This document shows positions 7,151-14,238 of a DNA stretch of 25,495 bases, piece by piece. Position 1 is the stretch's first letter, and every line of letters starts with the position of its first letter. The DNA is from Brevinema_A sp051649605 (lineage in GTDB: Bacteria; Spirochaetota; Brevinematia; Brevinematales; Brevinemataceae): contig JBOFHK010000015.1 of NCBI GenBank assembly GCA_051649605.1, positions 1 to 25,495 of the forward strand. Reading direction: 5' to 3'. The translations under genes and the position numbers were made by a program. A model generated the notes under the pieces. It saw nothing but the letters and a program-made list of their open reading frames with translations. It did no database searches and was not told the origin of the DNA.

Positions 7151-8014
7151 GAGTATATTTTGAGAATAATTCTTTTTATAAGCTAAGTGTCGATTTTTTT
7201 GTTCTACTAAGGCAACGATACGATCTTGAAACATCAATGTATAAACCCCATCTTCTATTTGAGGAAAATAAGAAGAAAGGGGTCGACCATATAAAAGATG
7301 ATCCCTACTTCCTTCCCATTCTAGTTTTGGCAGGAAAGAGAGAGCTTTTTCAGGAAGGATAAGGTACTCTCTCCATTGATCTAGGTGTTCTAAATCCAAG
7401 GTGTCTTCTATAGAAATTCCCCCAGAATATCGCCTTTTTAATTTTGTCAAATGTCCCACCGTATCCAAGCTTTTGGCTAAATCCCTCGCTAAAGAACGGA
7501 TATAAGTCCCTGAACCGCAACGAATAGAAGCAGTAATTTTTTGATCGCTATAAGTAACATCAAACCATTCTTGTACCTGTACAATCCGAGGTTTCATTTC
7601 TGGCTGTTCCCCTTTACGAGCTAATGCATAAGCCCTAGTCCCGTCGATTTTTAATGCCGAATATTGTGGAGGTACCTGCGAAATCGAACCAGTAAATTTT
7701 TTGAGTTTGTGAATAATTTGTTCTAAGGAGATATTGGGAACATCTTTAGTTTGGGTTACTATTCCCTCTTTATCATCGGTATCAGTCGCTATGCCTAGTA
7801 AGATTTCGGCTTCATAGATTTTATCAGATGCTAATAAGAGGTCAAAAAATGACGTGGCTTCGTTGATCAAAATGGGAAGTACCCCTTCAGCCATAGGATC
7901 GAGTGTTCCCCCATGACCGATTTTTTTGATCCCTGTAATTTTTTTTACTCTGCGAACAACATCAAAGGAACTCATACCAGACGGTTTGTTTATTCCTAGA
8001 ATCCCTACTACCAT
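7145..8014 (-). CDS. truB: tRNA pseudouridine(55) synthase TruB
   Basis: Isomerises U55 to pseudouridine in the T-loop of tRNAs. From the chosen start the protein has 289 residues, a normal length. It begins with GILGINKPSGMSSFDVVRRVK, and the catalytic loop GHGGTLDPMAEGVLP places the nucleophile at Asp39. Further conserved blocks are QVPPQYSALKIDGTRAYALAR and RCGSGTYIRSLARDLA. The open frame extends 19 codons upstream to 8071, but that extension covers the promoter -35 and -10, while ATG 8014 has an AGGTG SD, so 8014 is preferred. It is transcribed from its own promoter, divergent from the flagellar pair. The following yfhO-like gene may be read through. Confidence 0.95.
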   Translation of the reverse strand: MVVGILGINKPSGMSSFDVVRRVKKITGIKKIGHGGTLDPMAEGVLPILINEATSFFDLLLASDKIYEAEILLGIATDTDDKEGIVTQTKDVPNISLEQIIHKLKKFTGSISQVPPQYSALKIDGTRAYALARKGEQPEMKPRIVQVQEWFDVTYSDQKITASIRCGSGTYIRSLARDLAKSLDTVGHLTKLKRRYSGGISIEDTLDLEHLDQWREYLILPEKALSFLPKLEWEGSRDHLLYGRPLSSYFPQIEDGVYTLMFQDRIVALVEQKNRHLAYKKNYSQNILS

Positions 8015-8042
8015 GATAAGACACCTAAAATATATATAACAT

Positions 8043-8071
8043 ATTATACAGAACTTTCCTAAAAAACTCAA
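8043..8071 (-). promoter_or_regulatory. truB promoter
   Basis: On the minus strand TTGAGT (8071-8066), a 17-base spacer and TATAAT (8048-8043) form a strong sigma-70 promoter. Transcription should start near 8036, giving a leader of about 22 bases. It also rules out the longer upstream start for truB. Confidence 0.78.
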
Positions 8072-8107
8072 GGACTAAGAGATTATAAAATCCTTCGTTC
8101 TCTGTTT

Positions 8108-8136
8108 TTGAGTTTTTTTTTAAAGAATCGTATAAT
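8108..8136 (+). promoter_or_regulatory. promoter of the lytic transglycosylase-flbB operon
   Basis: TTGAGT (8108-8113), a 17-base spacer and TATAAT (8131-8136). The hexamers and spacing are the same as in the divergent truB promoter. The predicted start is near 8143, so the leader is only about 16 bases. This is sigma-70 type, not the sigma-28 type proposed for flaA. Confidence 0.78.
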
Positions 8137-8158
8137 ATAAGATATAAGAGAGGTCTCT

Positions 8159-8854
8159 ATGCCTACCAGCCGAATTATTTCACGAATCCAACAGATAGAA
8201 AGTCGAATCACAGAAATCCAAAAGATAGGGCAAAAAAATATACCCCCTATAAAGAACGAAAAACAACAACGCCCTAACGGAGATACTTTCTCAGAGATTT
8301 TAGATGAGGTGGTACGCTCCAAAGAAAGTGAAACCCTCCTAAATGATCCTTCGTCTTTACTTGATACCAAAGTAGACACTTTAATGGAACTCTATAAATC
8401 AACAGGACAAATGCCCACAGCAAAGCCCAAAATACTTCCACAAAATAGAATCTTCTCATCCAATCCAGGGACTTGGGATCAGATCATTCAACAAGCTGCG
8501 GAGACCGTTGGAGTAGACGCCAATTTAATTCATGCTGTGATTCAAGCTGAATCTGCGTACAACCCCAATGCCGTTTCTCGAGCAGGAGCAGAAGGTTTAA
8601 TGCAACTCATGCCCGAGACAGCCGCGAGGATAGGGGTGCAAGATTCTTTTGATCCTACTCAAAATATTATGGGAGGAGCGACGGTACTCAAAGAAATGCT
8701 TAACCGCTATAATGGAGATCTTATTAAATCGCTTGCTTCCTATAATGCTGGGCCAGAGGCGGTCGACCGAGCAAATGGGATTCCTAGGTATAAAGAAACT
8801 CAAGAATATGTTCCCAAAGTGTTAAATTATTATTATAATCTTAGTCATCGTTAA
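8159..8854 (+). CDS. lytic transglycosylase (SLT domain), probably flagellum-associated
   Basis: 231 residues. The C-terminal half (about 105-228) is a Slt70/MltE-type lysozyme-fold domain that cleaves the MurNAc-GlcNAc bond of peptidoglycan with 1,6-anhydro product formation. The motif AESAYNPNAVSRAGAEGLMQLMPETA places the catalytic Glu at residue 131, with the later SLASYNAGPEAVDRANGIP and ETQEYVPKVLNYY blocks intact. The N-terminal 100 residues are polar and partly helical (RIISRIQQIESRITEIQK) and show no signal peptide or lipobox. With flbB directly downstream on the same transcript, a role in opening the wall for the flagellar rod, perhaps with export by the flagellar secretion apparatus, is plausible but inferred. 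The ATG follows GAGAGG by five bases. Confidence 0.9.
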   Translation: MPTSRIISRIQQIESRITEIQKIGQKNIPPIKNEKQQRPNGDTFSEILDEVVRSKESETLLNDPSSLLDTKVDTLMELYKSTGQMPTAKPKILPQNRIFSSNPGTWDQIIQQAAETVGVDANLIHAVIQAESAYNPNAVSRAGAEGLMQLMPETAARIGVQDSFDPTQNIMGGATVLKEMLNRYNGDLIKSLASYNAGPEAVDRANGIPRYKETQEYVPKVLNYYYNLSHR

Positions 8855-8898
8855 CACCAACAATCACAAAGATCGTTAAAATCAACAATTACAAAGAG
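8849..8898 (+). repeat. 25-bp imperfect tandem duplication between the transglycosylase gene and flbB
   Basis: Units 8849-8873 and 8874-8898 match at 21 of 25 positions; both begin CGTTAA and contain AACAAT(C/T)ACAAAGA. The first unit includes the transglycosylase stop codon (8852-8854), and the second runs into the AGAGGA ribosome binding site of flbB. It looks like a local duplication that lengthened the spacer. Confidence 0.75.
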
Positions 8899-8906
8899 GA
8901 AAAATC

Positions 8907-9500
8907 ATGGGTCAATGGATAAAAGTTGCTATTTTATTGCTGATTAATATTCTTATTGCTGGATCTATGCTTTATTTTTTAGATTACATGAAAATCATTA
9001 ATTATAGAACAATATTTGATCAAATCACAGGAAGAACGATCACAGCACCAGCACGTGTTGAGGATTCTCTACTCCTAGAAAAAGAAGAGCTAAACAAAAA
9101 ATGGGAGCTCCTAACCATCAAAGAGCTTGAATTGTCTAATTTAGATCAAACACTAGTTGCTAGTAATCTTTCCCTACAGACAGAACAACTCAAACTCCAA
9201 GATGATCGAGAGGCATTCCTCAATGAACAGGCTCTTGCTGAGCTCCAACAAAACGAAAAAAATGTCTATGATGTAAAAATCCAAGATGTCGCTATCCAAA
9301 TTGCTGGGATGCCTCCTCAAACAGCCGCAGAGATTTTAAATCTACAGGATGACTTCCAAGTAGTTAGCATTTTCAAAAAAATGGATCAAATCGCCCTTGA
9401 TAACGGTCAAGCTTCGACTGTTCCTTTCCTTCTAACCCTAATGGAACGTGAAAAAGCAGCTCGTATCCAAACATTAATGCTAGTACCTCAAGAAGGGTAA
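8907..9500 (+). CDS. flbB: FlbB/MotE-like periplasmic flagellar collar protein
   Basis: 197 residues. One N-terminal membrane segment (about residues 5-26, IKVAILLLINILIAGSMLYFL) is followed by a conserved-looking juxtamembrane part with VEDSLLLEKEEL, a coiled coil (about 52-115, rich in Leu, Glu and Gln) and a C-terminal MgtE-N/MotE-like domain with AGMPPQTAAEILNLQDDFQVVSIFKKMD. This layout matches FlbB, the spirochaetal collar protein known in Borrelia to be needed for collar assembly and stator recruitment around the periplasmic flagellar motor. It lies 52 bases after the transglycosylase gene on the same transcript. In Borrelia flbB sits in a large flagellar operon, whereas here it is next to ddl-ftsQAZ. 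AGAGGA is the SD. Confidence 0.82.
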   Translation: MGQWIKVAILLLINILIAGSMLYFLDYMKIINYRTIFDQITGRTITAPARVEDSLLLEKEELNKKWELLTIKELELSNLDQTLVASNLSLQTEQLKLQDDREAFLNEQALAELQQNEKNVYDVKIQDVAIQIAGMPPQTAAEILNLQDDFQVVSIFKKMDQIALDNGQASTVPFLLTLMEREKAARIQTLMLVPQEG

Positions 9501-9568
9501 TATTTTTATTTTCTTAATAGCTATCGTTGTTTCTTTAGGATGTTTTATAAAAATTTCTTGTTGATATT

Positions 9569-9597
9569 TTGACGAAAAAATAATAATCACGCATAAT
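9569..9597 (+). promoter_or_regulatory. promoter of the ddl-ftsQA(Z) cluster
   Basis: TTGACG (9569-9574), a 17-base spacer and CATAAT (9592-9597). The first 15 bases, from the -35 onward, are identical to those of the murA promoter at 21351 (TTGACG then AAAAAATAA). The predicted start is near 9604, giving a leader of about 45 bases to ddl. Confidence 0.72.
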
Positions 9598-9648
9598 GTG
9601 GAGTAAATAAGAAAAATTATTAACAGTAATAATAATTATGGAAAAATT

Positions 9649-10578
9649 ATGAAGACAATAAAAGTGCTTGTCCTGGCAGGAGGATTTTCTGCCGAAAAAG
9701 AAATTTCCCAGCGTTCTGGAGCGAATGTTTATCAAGCTCTCGTAAACGCTGGATTTGATACAACTCTCTTAGATCCCGCTAGCTCTGATTTTTCTTACGA
9801 TGCTCTTAAAAAATTTGATATAGTATACCCTATTCTACACGGCACCAAAGGAGAAGATGGATGCATTCAAGGAGTGTTAGAAAGCTCTAACATTCCTTAT
9901 GTAGGCTGTAATGTCCTAGCAAGTGCCTTAACAATGGACAAAGCATTAACAAAAAAAATATTCCATCAGTTAGGGATTCCTTGTGCCGAAGGCTTTGTTC
10001 CAGGAACTTCTTTGCAAGAGACCCTTCAGCAAATCAAAAAAATTTCTTACCCTGTTTTTGTAAAACCTGTTAATGAAGGTTCTAGCGTAGGCACTTTAAT
10101 CCTTCACAATGAAACAGAAGCTTTAGAATTATTACCAAAACATTTAGATCTATATCCAAACTCTTTAGTGGAAACACTATTAATAGGGAGAGAGATGACT
10201 GTAGGAGTTATCTGTTTAGAGGATAACATTCAAATTCTCCCTATTTTAGAATTACGCCCAAAAGCAGAATTTTATAATTACGAAACTAAATATACCGCTG
10301 GAATGACGGAGTTTATTCTGCCGGCAAAAATAGACCCTATAACCTTTGAGTTGATTTCCACTCATGTTAAAAAAATTTTCCATGAGTTTCAGCTTCGAGA
10401 CTGTGTGCGTATTGATTTAATCCTTACAGATCAAGGCCCTGTTTACTTAGAAATCAATACCGCTCCAGGAATGACTTATACCAGTGATATTCCTGCCATG
10501 CTCTCAGCTGCAGGAATCAATATTACAGACTTTGTTGATCAATTAATTCATAAGGCTTTAAGGAGATCTCTTTGTTAA
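9649..10578 (+). CDS. ddl: D-alanine--D-alanine ligase
   Basis: Joins two D-alanines with ATP to give the dipeptide for UDP-MurNAc-pentapeptide. 309 residues, normal for the short DdlB type, with an ATP-grasp fold: LAGGFSAEKEISQRSG at the N-terminus, LHGTKGEDGCIQGVLE (63-78), YPVFVKPVNEGSSVG (134-148) and the metal-binding EINTAPGMT (268-276). The omega-loop reads YETKY with Tyr215 where D-Ala-D-Lac ligases carry Phe, so D-Ala-D-Ala is the expected product. The SD before ATG 9649 is weak, and the ATG at 9638 hits a stop within five codons. Its end overlaps ftsQ by seven bases, indicating translational coupling. Confidence 0.95.
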   Translation: MKTIKVLVLAGGFSAEKEISQRSGANVYQALVNAGFDTTLLDPASSDFSYDALKKFDIVYPILHGTKGEDGCIQGVLESSNIPYVGCNVLASALTMDKALTKKIFHQLGIPCAEGFVPGTSLQETLQQIKKISYPVFVKPVNEGSSVGTLILHNETEALELLPKHLDLYPNSLVETLLIGREMTVGVICLEDNIQILPILELRPKAEFYNYETKYTAGMTEFILPAKIDPITFELISTHVKKIFHEFQLRDCVRIDLILTDQGPVYLEINTAPGMTYTSDIPAMLSAAGINITDFVDQLIHKALRRSLC

Positions 10579-11297
10579 ATCAAAAACTATCAGCTCCTTT
10601 AATTCTTTTACTGATTGCTATAAGTTTTGGATTACATCGTGCTGTCTATGAATTTATGAATACTATCTCTCAAAGTTTTGAAATTAAGAAGATTGATATT
10701 AAAGGTACAGTCTTGTCAAGAGACATGCAATTTGAACAAATAATCACTCAAAGTACCAATGAAGCCCTTGGAAATCTTAACAATATTGACCTTCAAACAT
10801 TAAAATATAACTTAGAACAATTAGAACTGATCAAAAAGGCCGATATTCAAAAAGATTTACCTTATACTCTAACAATCATAATCACCGAACGCCAACCCAT
10901 CGCAACCCTCAAAACAGCTCAGTTAAATTATACGGTGGATAAAGAAGGGTATATTTTATCTTTAATTCCTAACATTGCTATTCCAGAACTAAGAGTAGAA
11001 TTTGGTGTGGCAATAAACAATAGACAAATTGCCGATGATTTTTTGATCCAAATTTTGTCTTCTTTAGGGAGTATTGCTGCAAAAAATATCCAATATCTTC
11101 GTATTGACAAAAATCGGGAAAGTTATTTCCAACTTTATAACATCAGTCCCCAGTTTTATATAGAAAAAATGATTTTAAACGACGATTATATTGCAACAGC
11201 ACAAAAAATTGGGCAAACACTCACCAACCCATCGTTAAAAATACCAAAAATTATTGATATTTATAGTTATAAAGATACTTCTATTGGTTTTTACTAA
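10572..11297 (+). CDS. ftsQ: cell division protein FtsQ/DivIB
   Basis: Bitopic divisome protein that links FtsL/FtsB to the late division machinery in the periplasm. 241 residues. A short cytoplasmic tail and one membrane segment (about 6-22, LSAPLILLLIAISFG) are followed by a POTRA domain (about 36-110, FEIKKIDIKGTVLS ... LIKKADIQKDLPYTLTIIITERQPIATL) and the beta domain with the typical VDKEGYIL stretch. It starts at TTG 10572, with SD AGGAG six bases upstream, inside the end of ddl. It is identified by POTRA features and by position between ddl and ftsA. The sequence is divergent, as FtsQ usually is. Confidence 0.85.
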   Translation: MLNQKLSAPLILLLIAISFGLHRAVYEFMNTISQSFEIKKIDIKGTVLSRDMQFEQIITQSTNEALGNLNNIDLQTLKYNLEQLELIKKADIQKDLPYTLTIIITERQPIATLKTAQLNYTVDKEGYILSLIPNIAIPELRVEFGVAINNRQIADDFLIQILSSLGSIAAKNIQYLRIDKNRESYFQLYNISPQFYIEKMILNDDYIATAQKIGQTLTNPSLKIPKIIDIYSYKDTSIGFY

Positions 11298-11316
11298 GAT
11301 TATATAAGGATGAATC

Positions 11317-12552
11317 GTGGCAGTAAATCAATCTTCTTTCTCTATTTCTGTTGGACTTGATATGGGATCCAGCAAAATCAGTGCCGTAATTATTAGGTCA
11401 GGTACTCAGCCTGAAATTATCGGCGCAACCAGTCTCCCTTCTCGAGGAATCCGAAAAGGGGTCATCGTCAATTTAGAACAGGCTGCTCTAGTAACAACTG
11501 CTGTCCTTGAACAAGCAGAATTACAGGCTGGTATCACCGTTGATTCTGTTATTTTAGGGATTTCTGGTGGACATATCGAAGCGACAAAAAGCCGTGGGGT
11601 TATTGCCATTCAAAAAGAAATTTACCCTGCCGATATTCAACGCGTTATTGAAGCTGCAACTACTATTATTATTCCCCCTGATCGAGAGATTATCCATGTT
11701 TTGCCTCAATCATTTTCTGTAGATGATGAACATGGGATTAAAGATCCAGTTGGTATGGCTGGGTCCCGATTAGAAGTCCATGTTCATATTATTACTGTAG
11801 CAGCAAGCTCTGTTAATAATTTAATTAAAAGTGTTTATAAGGCAGGTTTTGATACAGCTGATATTGTTCTCAAACCGTTAGCAGCAGCTCGAGCCTTAAT
11901 TAAAGAAGAAGAAAAAGAAGAAGGGTGTATCTTAGTCGATATTGGAGCTAGTACAACCAATTTTGTTGTTTTTACCGACGGTGGGATCAAACACACGGGG
12001 CAATTGTCAATCGGAGGTTCTCATATTACCAATGATATTTCTTACGGAATGAAAACCACCATGCATATTGCCGAACAAATAAAATGTACTTATGGAGCAG
12101 CCTTAGTCAGTATGATTCCTATACAAGATCAAATAGAAATCCCTACCCCAAATGGAAGAACAGAGCGAATCGAAAGTCGTCGCCTCCTCTGCGAAATTAT
12201 CCAACCAAGATTAGAAGAAATTCTTTTCCTCGTTAATGAAGAAATCGAAAAAACAGGATTCAAATCTCAGTTATCTGGGGGGGTTGTTCTCACAGGTGGG
12301 GTATCTTACACCAATTATATTGAAGATCTCGCATCCGAGATTTTTAACTTACCTGTCCGCGTTGGTATCCCTCTACGTTTTAGAGGATTAGACGAATTTA
12401 TTAAAAATCCTTCTTTTTCAACAGCTACAGGACTGGCTCTTTATGGATTACAACAAAGTCCAAAATTAGGTAATATCAGTAGTCCTGATGAAGAGAAAAA
12501 TTTTCAGAAAATCGTATTCCGTATTCAAGATTGGTTTAATGAATTTTTCTAA
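11317..12552 (+). CDS. ftsA: cell division protein FtsA
   Basis: Actin-like ATPase that tethers FtsZ to the inner membrane and recruits later division proteins. 411 residues. Phosphate-1 loop VGLDMGSSKISAVII (about 12-26), the FtsA-specific 1C domain (GISGGHIEATKSRGVIAI and following), phosphate-2 loop LVDIGASTTNFVVF (about 207-220), and the adenosine loop VLTGGVSY. The last residues, KIVFRIQDWFNEFF, are a typical amphipathic membrane-targeting helix. It starts at GTG 11317, six bases after AAGGA. It lies 19 bases after ftsQ, so the cluster is tightly linked. Confidence 0.95.
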   Translation: MAVNQSSFSISVGLDMGSSKISAVIIRSGTQPEIIGATSLPSRGIRKGVIVNLEQAALVTTAVLEQAELQAGITVDSVILGISGGHIEATKSRGVIAIQKEIYPADIQRVIEAATTIIIPPDREIIHVLPQSFSVDDEHGIKDPVGMAGSRLEVHVHIITVAASSVNNLIKSVYKAGFDTADIVLKPLAAARALIKEEEKEEGCILVDIGASTTNFVVFTDGGIKHTGQLSIGGSHITNDISYGMKTTMHIAEQIKCTYGAALVSMIPIQDQIEIPTPNGRTERIESRRLLCEIIQPRLEEILFLVNEEIEKTGFKSQLSGGVVLTGGVSYTNYIEDLASEIFNLPVRVGIPLRFRGLDEFIKNPSFSTATGLALYGLQQSPKLGNISSPDEEKNFQKIVFRIQDWFNEFF

Positions 12553-12634
12553 GATAAAAATTATTAAAAAAACAAAATATATACCGATAAACAAAACAAG
12601 AGAGTTTTTCCCTCATAAACTATAAAGTACTATT

Positions 12635-12656
12635 GATCCTATAAAACTAAAGGATC
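12635..12656. repeat. short inverted repeat upstream of ftsZ
   Basis: GATCCT (12635-12640) and AGGATC (12651-12656) are exact reverse complements around a 10-base AT loop. A TATTAT at 12663-12668 follows, but no -35 is visible at 17 bases. This 156-base gap is the longest in the ddl-ruvC cluster, so it may hold a regulator site or a separate ftsZ promoter that I cannot define. Confidence 0.3.
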
Positions 12657-12708
12657 TGGTCATATTATAGTTTGCTTGGAAACTTATCGATTAAGTTCGG
12701 AGGACGTA

Positions 12709-14211
12709 ATGTCTTACTTTGAAGAATTATGGAGTGCAGGAAAAGAAGATCCTCAAGATATTTTTTCTGTTTTAAATGATCCCCAAATTCAAAATACACC
12801 CAATCTTGGTACTCAAGAAGAGGTGTTTTATACTCCGCAAAATCTTGTGCAGACTCCTAATATAGTACAAAAAGATATTCCAAAAGATATTTTTGAAGAA
12901 AACATTATTAAAGAAGAAGAACCCTCTAATAGTATGCTTACCGTATTAGGAGTGGGGGGAGCTGGGTGTAATGCTGTCAACCGTATGATTGAAGACAATG
13001 TGAGCGGTGTTGAGTTTGTTGCGATTAATACAGATATTCAAGTCTTAAAAAAATCTTTAGCAAAAAAATATATCCCTATTGGCACAAAGATTACCAAAGG
13101 TTTAGGTGCTGGTGCTAAACCAGAAATCGGCGAAAAAGCTGCTATAGAAAGCTCCGAAGAAATCCGCAACGTCCTCAAAAATACCGATATGGTCTTTATT
13201 ACTGCAGGGATGGGAGGCGGTACGGGAACAGGAGCAGCTCCTGTTATTGCTCAAATTGCTAAAGAGAGTGGGTGTTTAGTCGTCGCTGTTGTTACTCTAC
13301 CTTTTTCTTTTGAAGGAACAAAACGCCATAAAACTGCTTTAGAAGGGATTGATAAACTAAAAGACCATGTCGATACCATGCTAGTTATTTCCAACTCTCG
13401 GATTTTTGAAATTGTTGAAAAAAATACTTCCGTCAAAGACGCCTTCAAAAAGATTGATGAAGTGCTCAAACAAGCCGTCCAAGGAATTTCTGGTATTATT
13501 AGTGAAACAGCAATTATCAATGTAGACTTCAATGATGTCAAAACCATTTTAGCCAACCGCGGAGAAGCGATTATGGGTATCGGTCAAGCAAAAGGTGATG
13601 GGCGTGCATTAAAAGCTGCCCAAGAAGCCTTAGCAAACCCCCTCATCGAAAATAATACATTCCGCCAATCAGGAGCAATGGTTGCCAAAATTATTGGTGG
13701 ATCAGATTTTGATATGAAAGAATTTCACGAAGCTGCAGAAGTTATCGCTCAATTTTGTCGTCCCGATGCGGAAATTATTATGGGATTAGATTTTGATGAG
13801 AATCTAAGAGATCAAGTGCGTATTATTATTGTAGCCACAGATTTAATCCGAGAAAAACCAAAAGTTATAGAACAAGTACCGCAAGCAACGCATATTTTTA
13901 GTACCATCGAAGATTTACAAAAAATGCATGGTTTAGAACCAGAGCTTCCTACACAAAATTATATCGATCGTGATGAAGACTGGGGATTAACACAACCTCG
14001 CAAAGCAATGATCTCAGAAGAACAAAGTTTTTTAGGAGAACGGAGAAGTATTGATTTTTCCTTACGAAAAGAAGACCCTCGTATTCAAAAAGATTTTGAT
14101 CCGAGTGAGGCTCGACGCTCGGTGAGTGATGTGCCTCCTATGATCTCTGACTTGGATACTCCAGCGTTTTTAAGACGAAGAAAAAAAATCCATACGGATT
14201 CTAATTATTAA
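12709..14211 (+). CDS. ftsZ: cell division protein FtsZ, with long N-terminal extension
   Basis: Tubulin-like GTPase that forms the Z-ring. An in-frame TTG occurs at 12676, but GGAGG at 12699-12703 points to ATG 12709, giving 500 residues. The GTPase domain begins only near residue 76 (LTVLGVGGAGCNAVNRM); E. coli FtsZ reaches this point near residue 12, so about 60 residues are extra. The extension is acidic and Pro/Asn/Gln-rich, probably disordered, with a possible amphipathic start (SYFEELW). Tubulin signature GGGTGTG (169-175) and T7-loop residues N271, D273 and D276 are intact. The C-terminal linker ends in DLDTPAFLRRRKKI, the conserved peptide that binds FtsA. Its position after ftsA is classical. 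Confidence 0.96.
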   Translation: MSYFEELWSAGKEDPQDIFSVLNDPQIQNTPNLGTQEEVFYTPQNLVQTPNIVQKDIPKDIFEENIIKEEEPSNSMLTVLGVGGAGCNAVNRMIEDNVSGVEFVAINTDIQVLKKSLAKKYIPIGTKITKGLGAGAKPEIGEKAAIESSEEIRNVLKNTDMVFITAGMGGGTGTGAAPVIAQIAKESGCLVVAVVTLPFSFEGTKRHKTALEGIDKLKDHVDTMLVISNSRIFEIVEKNTSVKDAFKKIDEVLKQAVQGISGIISETAIINVDFNDVKTILANRGEAIMGIGQAKGDGRALKAAQEALANPLIENNTFRQSGAMVAKIIGGSDFDMKEFHEAAEVIAQFCRPDAEIIMGLDFDENLRDQVRIIIVATDLIREKPKVIEQVPQATHIFSTIEDLQKMHGLEPELPTQNYIDRDEDWGLTQPRKAMISEEQSFLGERRSIDFSLRKEDPRIQKDFDPSEARRSVSDVPPMISDLDTPAFLRRRKKIHTDSNY

Positions 14212-14238
14212 TATAATCCTATTTACCAGGCATCTTTT

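Noticed and set aside
7129..7362. Plus-strand open frame of 77 codons
   Set aside because: It lies almost wholly inside truB on the opposite strand, without a convincing SD or protein features.
8015..8071. 19-codon N-terminal extension of truB to 8071
   Set aside because: The extension spans the TTGAGT-17-TATAAT promoter and has no SD; ATG 8014 has one and gives the normal TruB N-terminus.
8083..8379. Minus-strand open frame of 98 codons opposite the transglycosylase N-terminus
   Set aside because: No SD or recognisable protein; it also covers two strong promoters.
12676..12708. TTG start for ftsZ at 12676
   Set aside because: No SD precedes it, whereas GGAGG lies five bases before ATG 12709 in the same frame.
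13251..13556. Minus-strand open frame of 101 codons
   Set aside because: Antisense to the highly conserved GTPase core of ftsZ; explained as a shadow.
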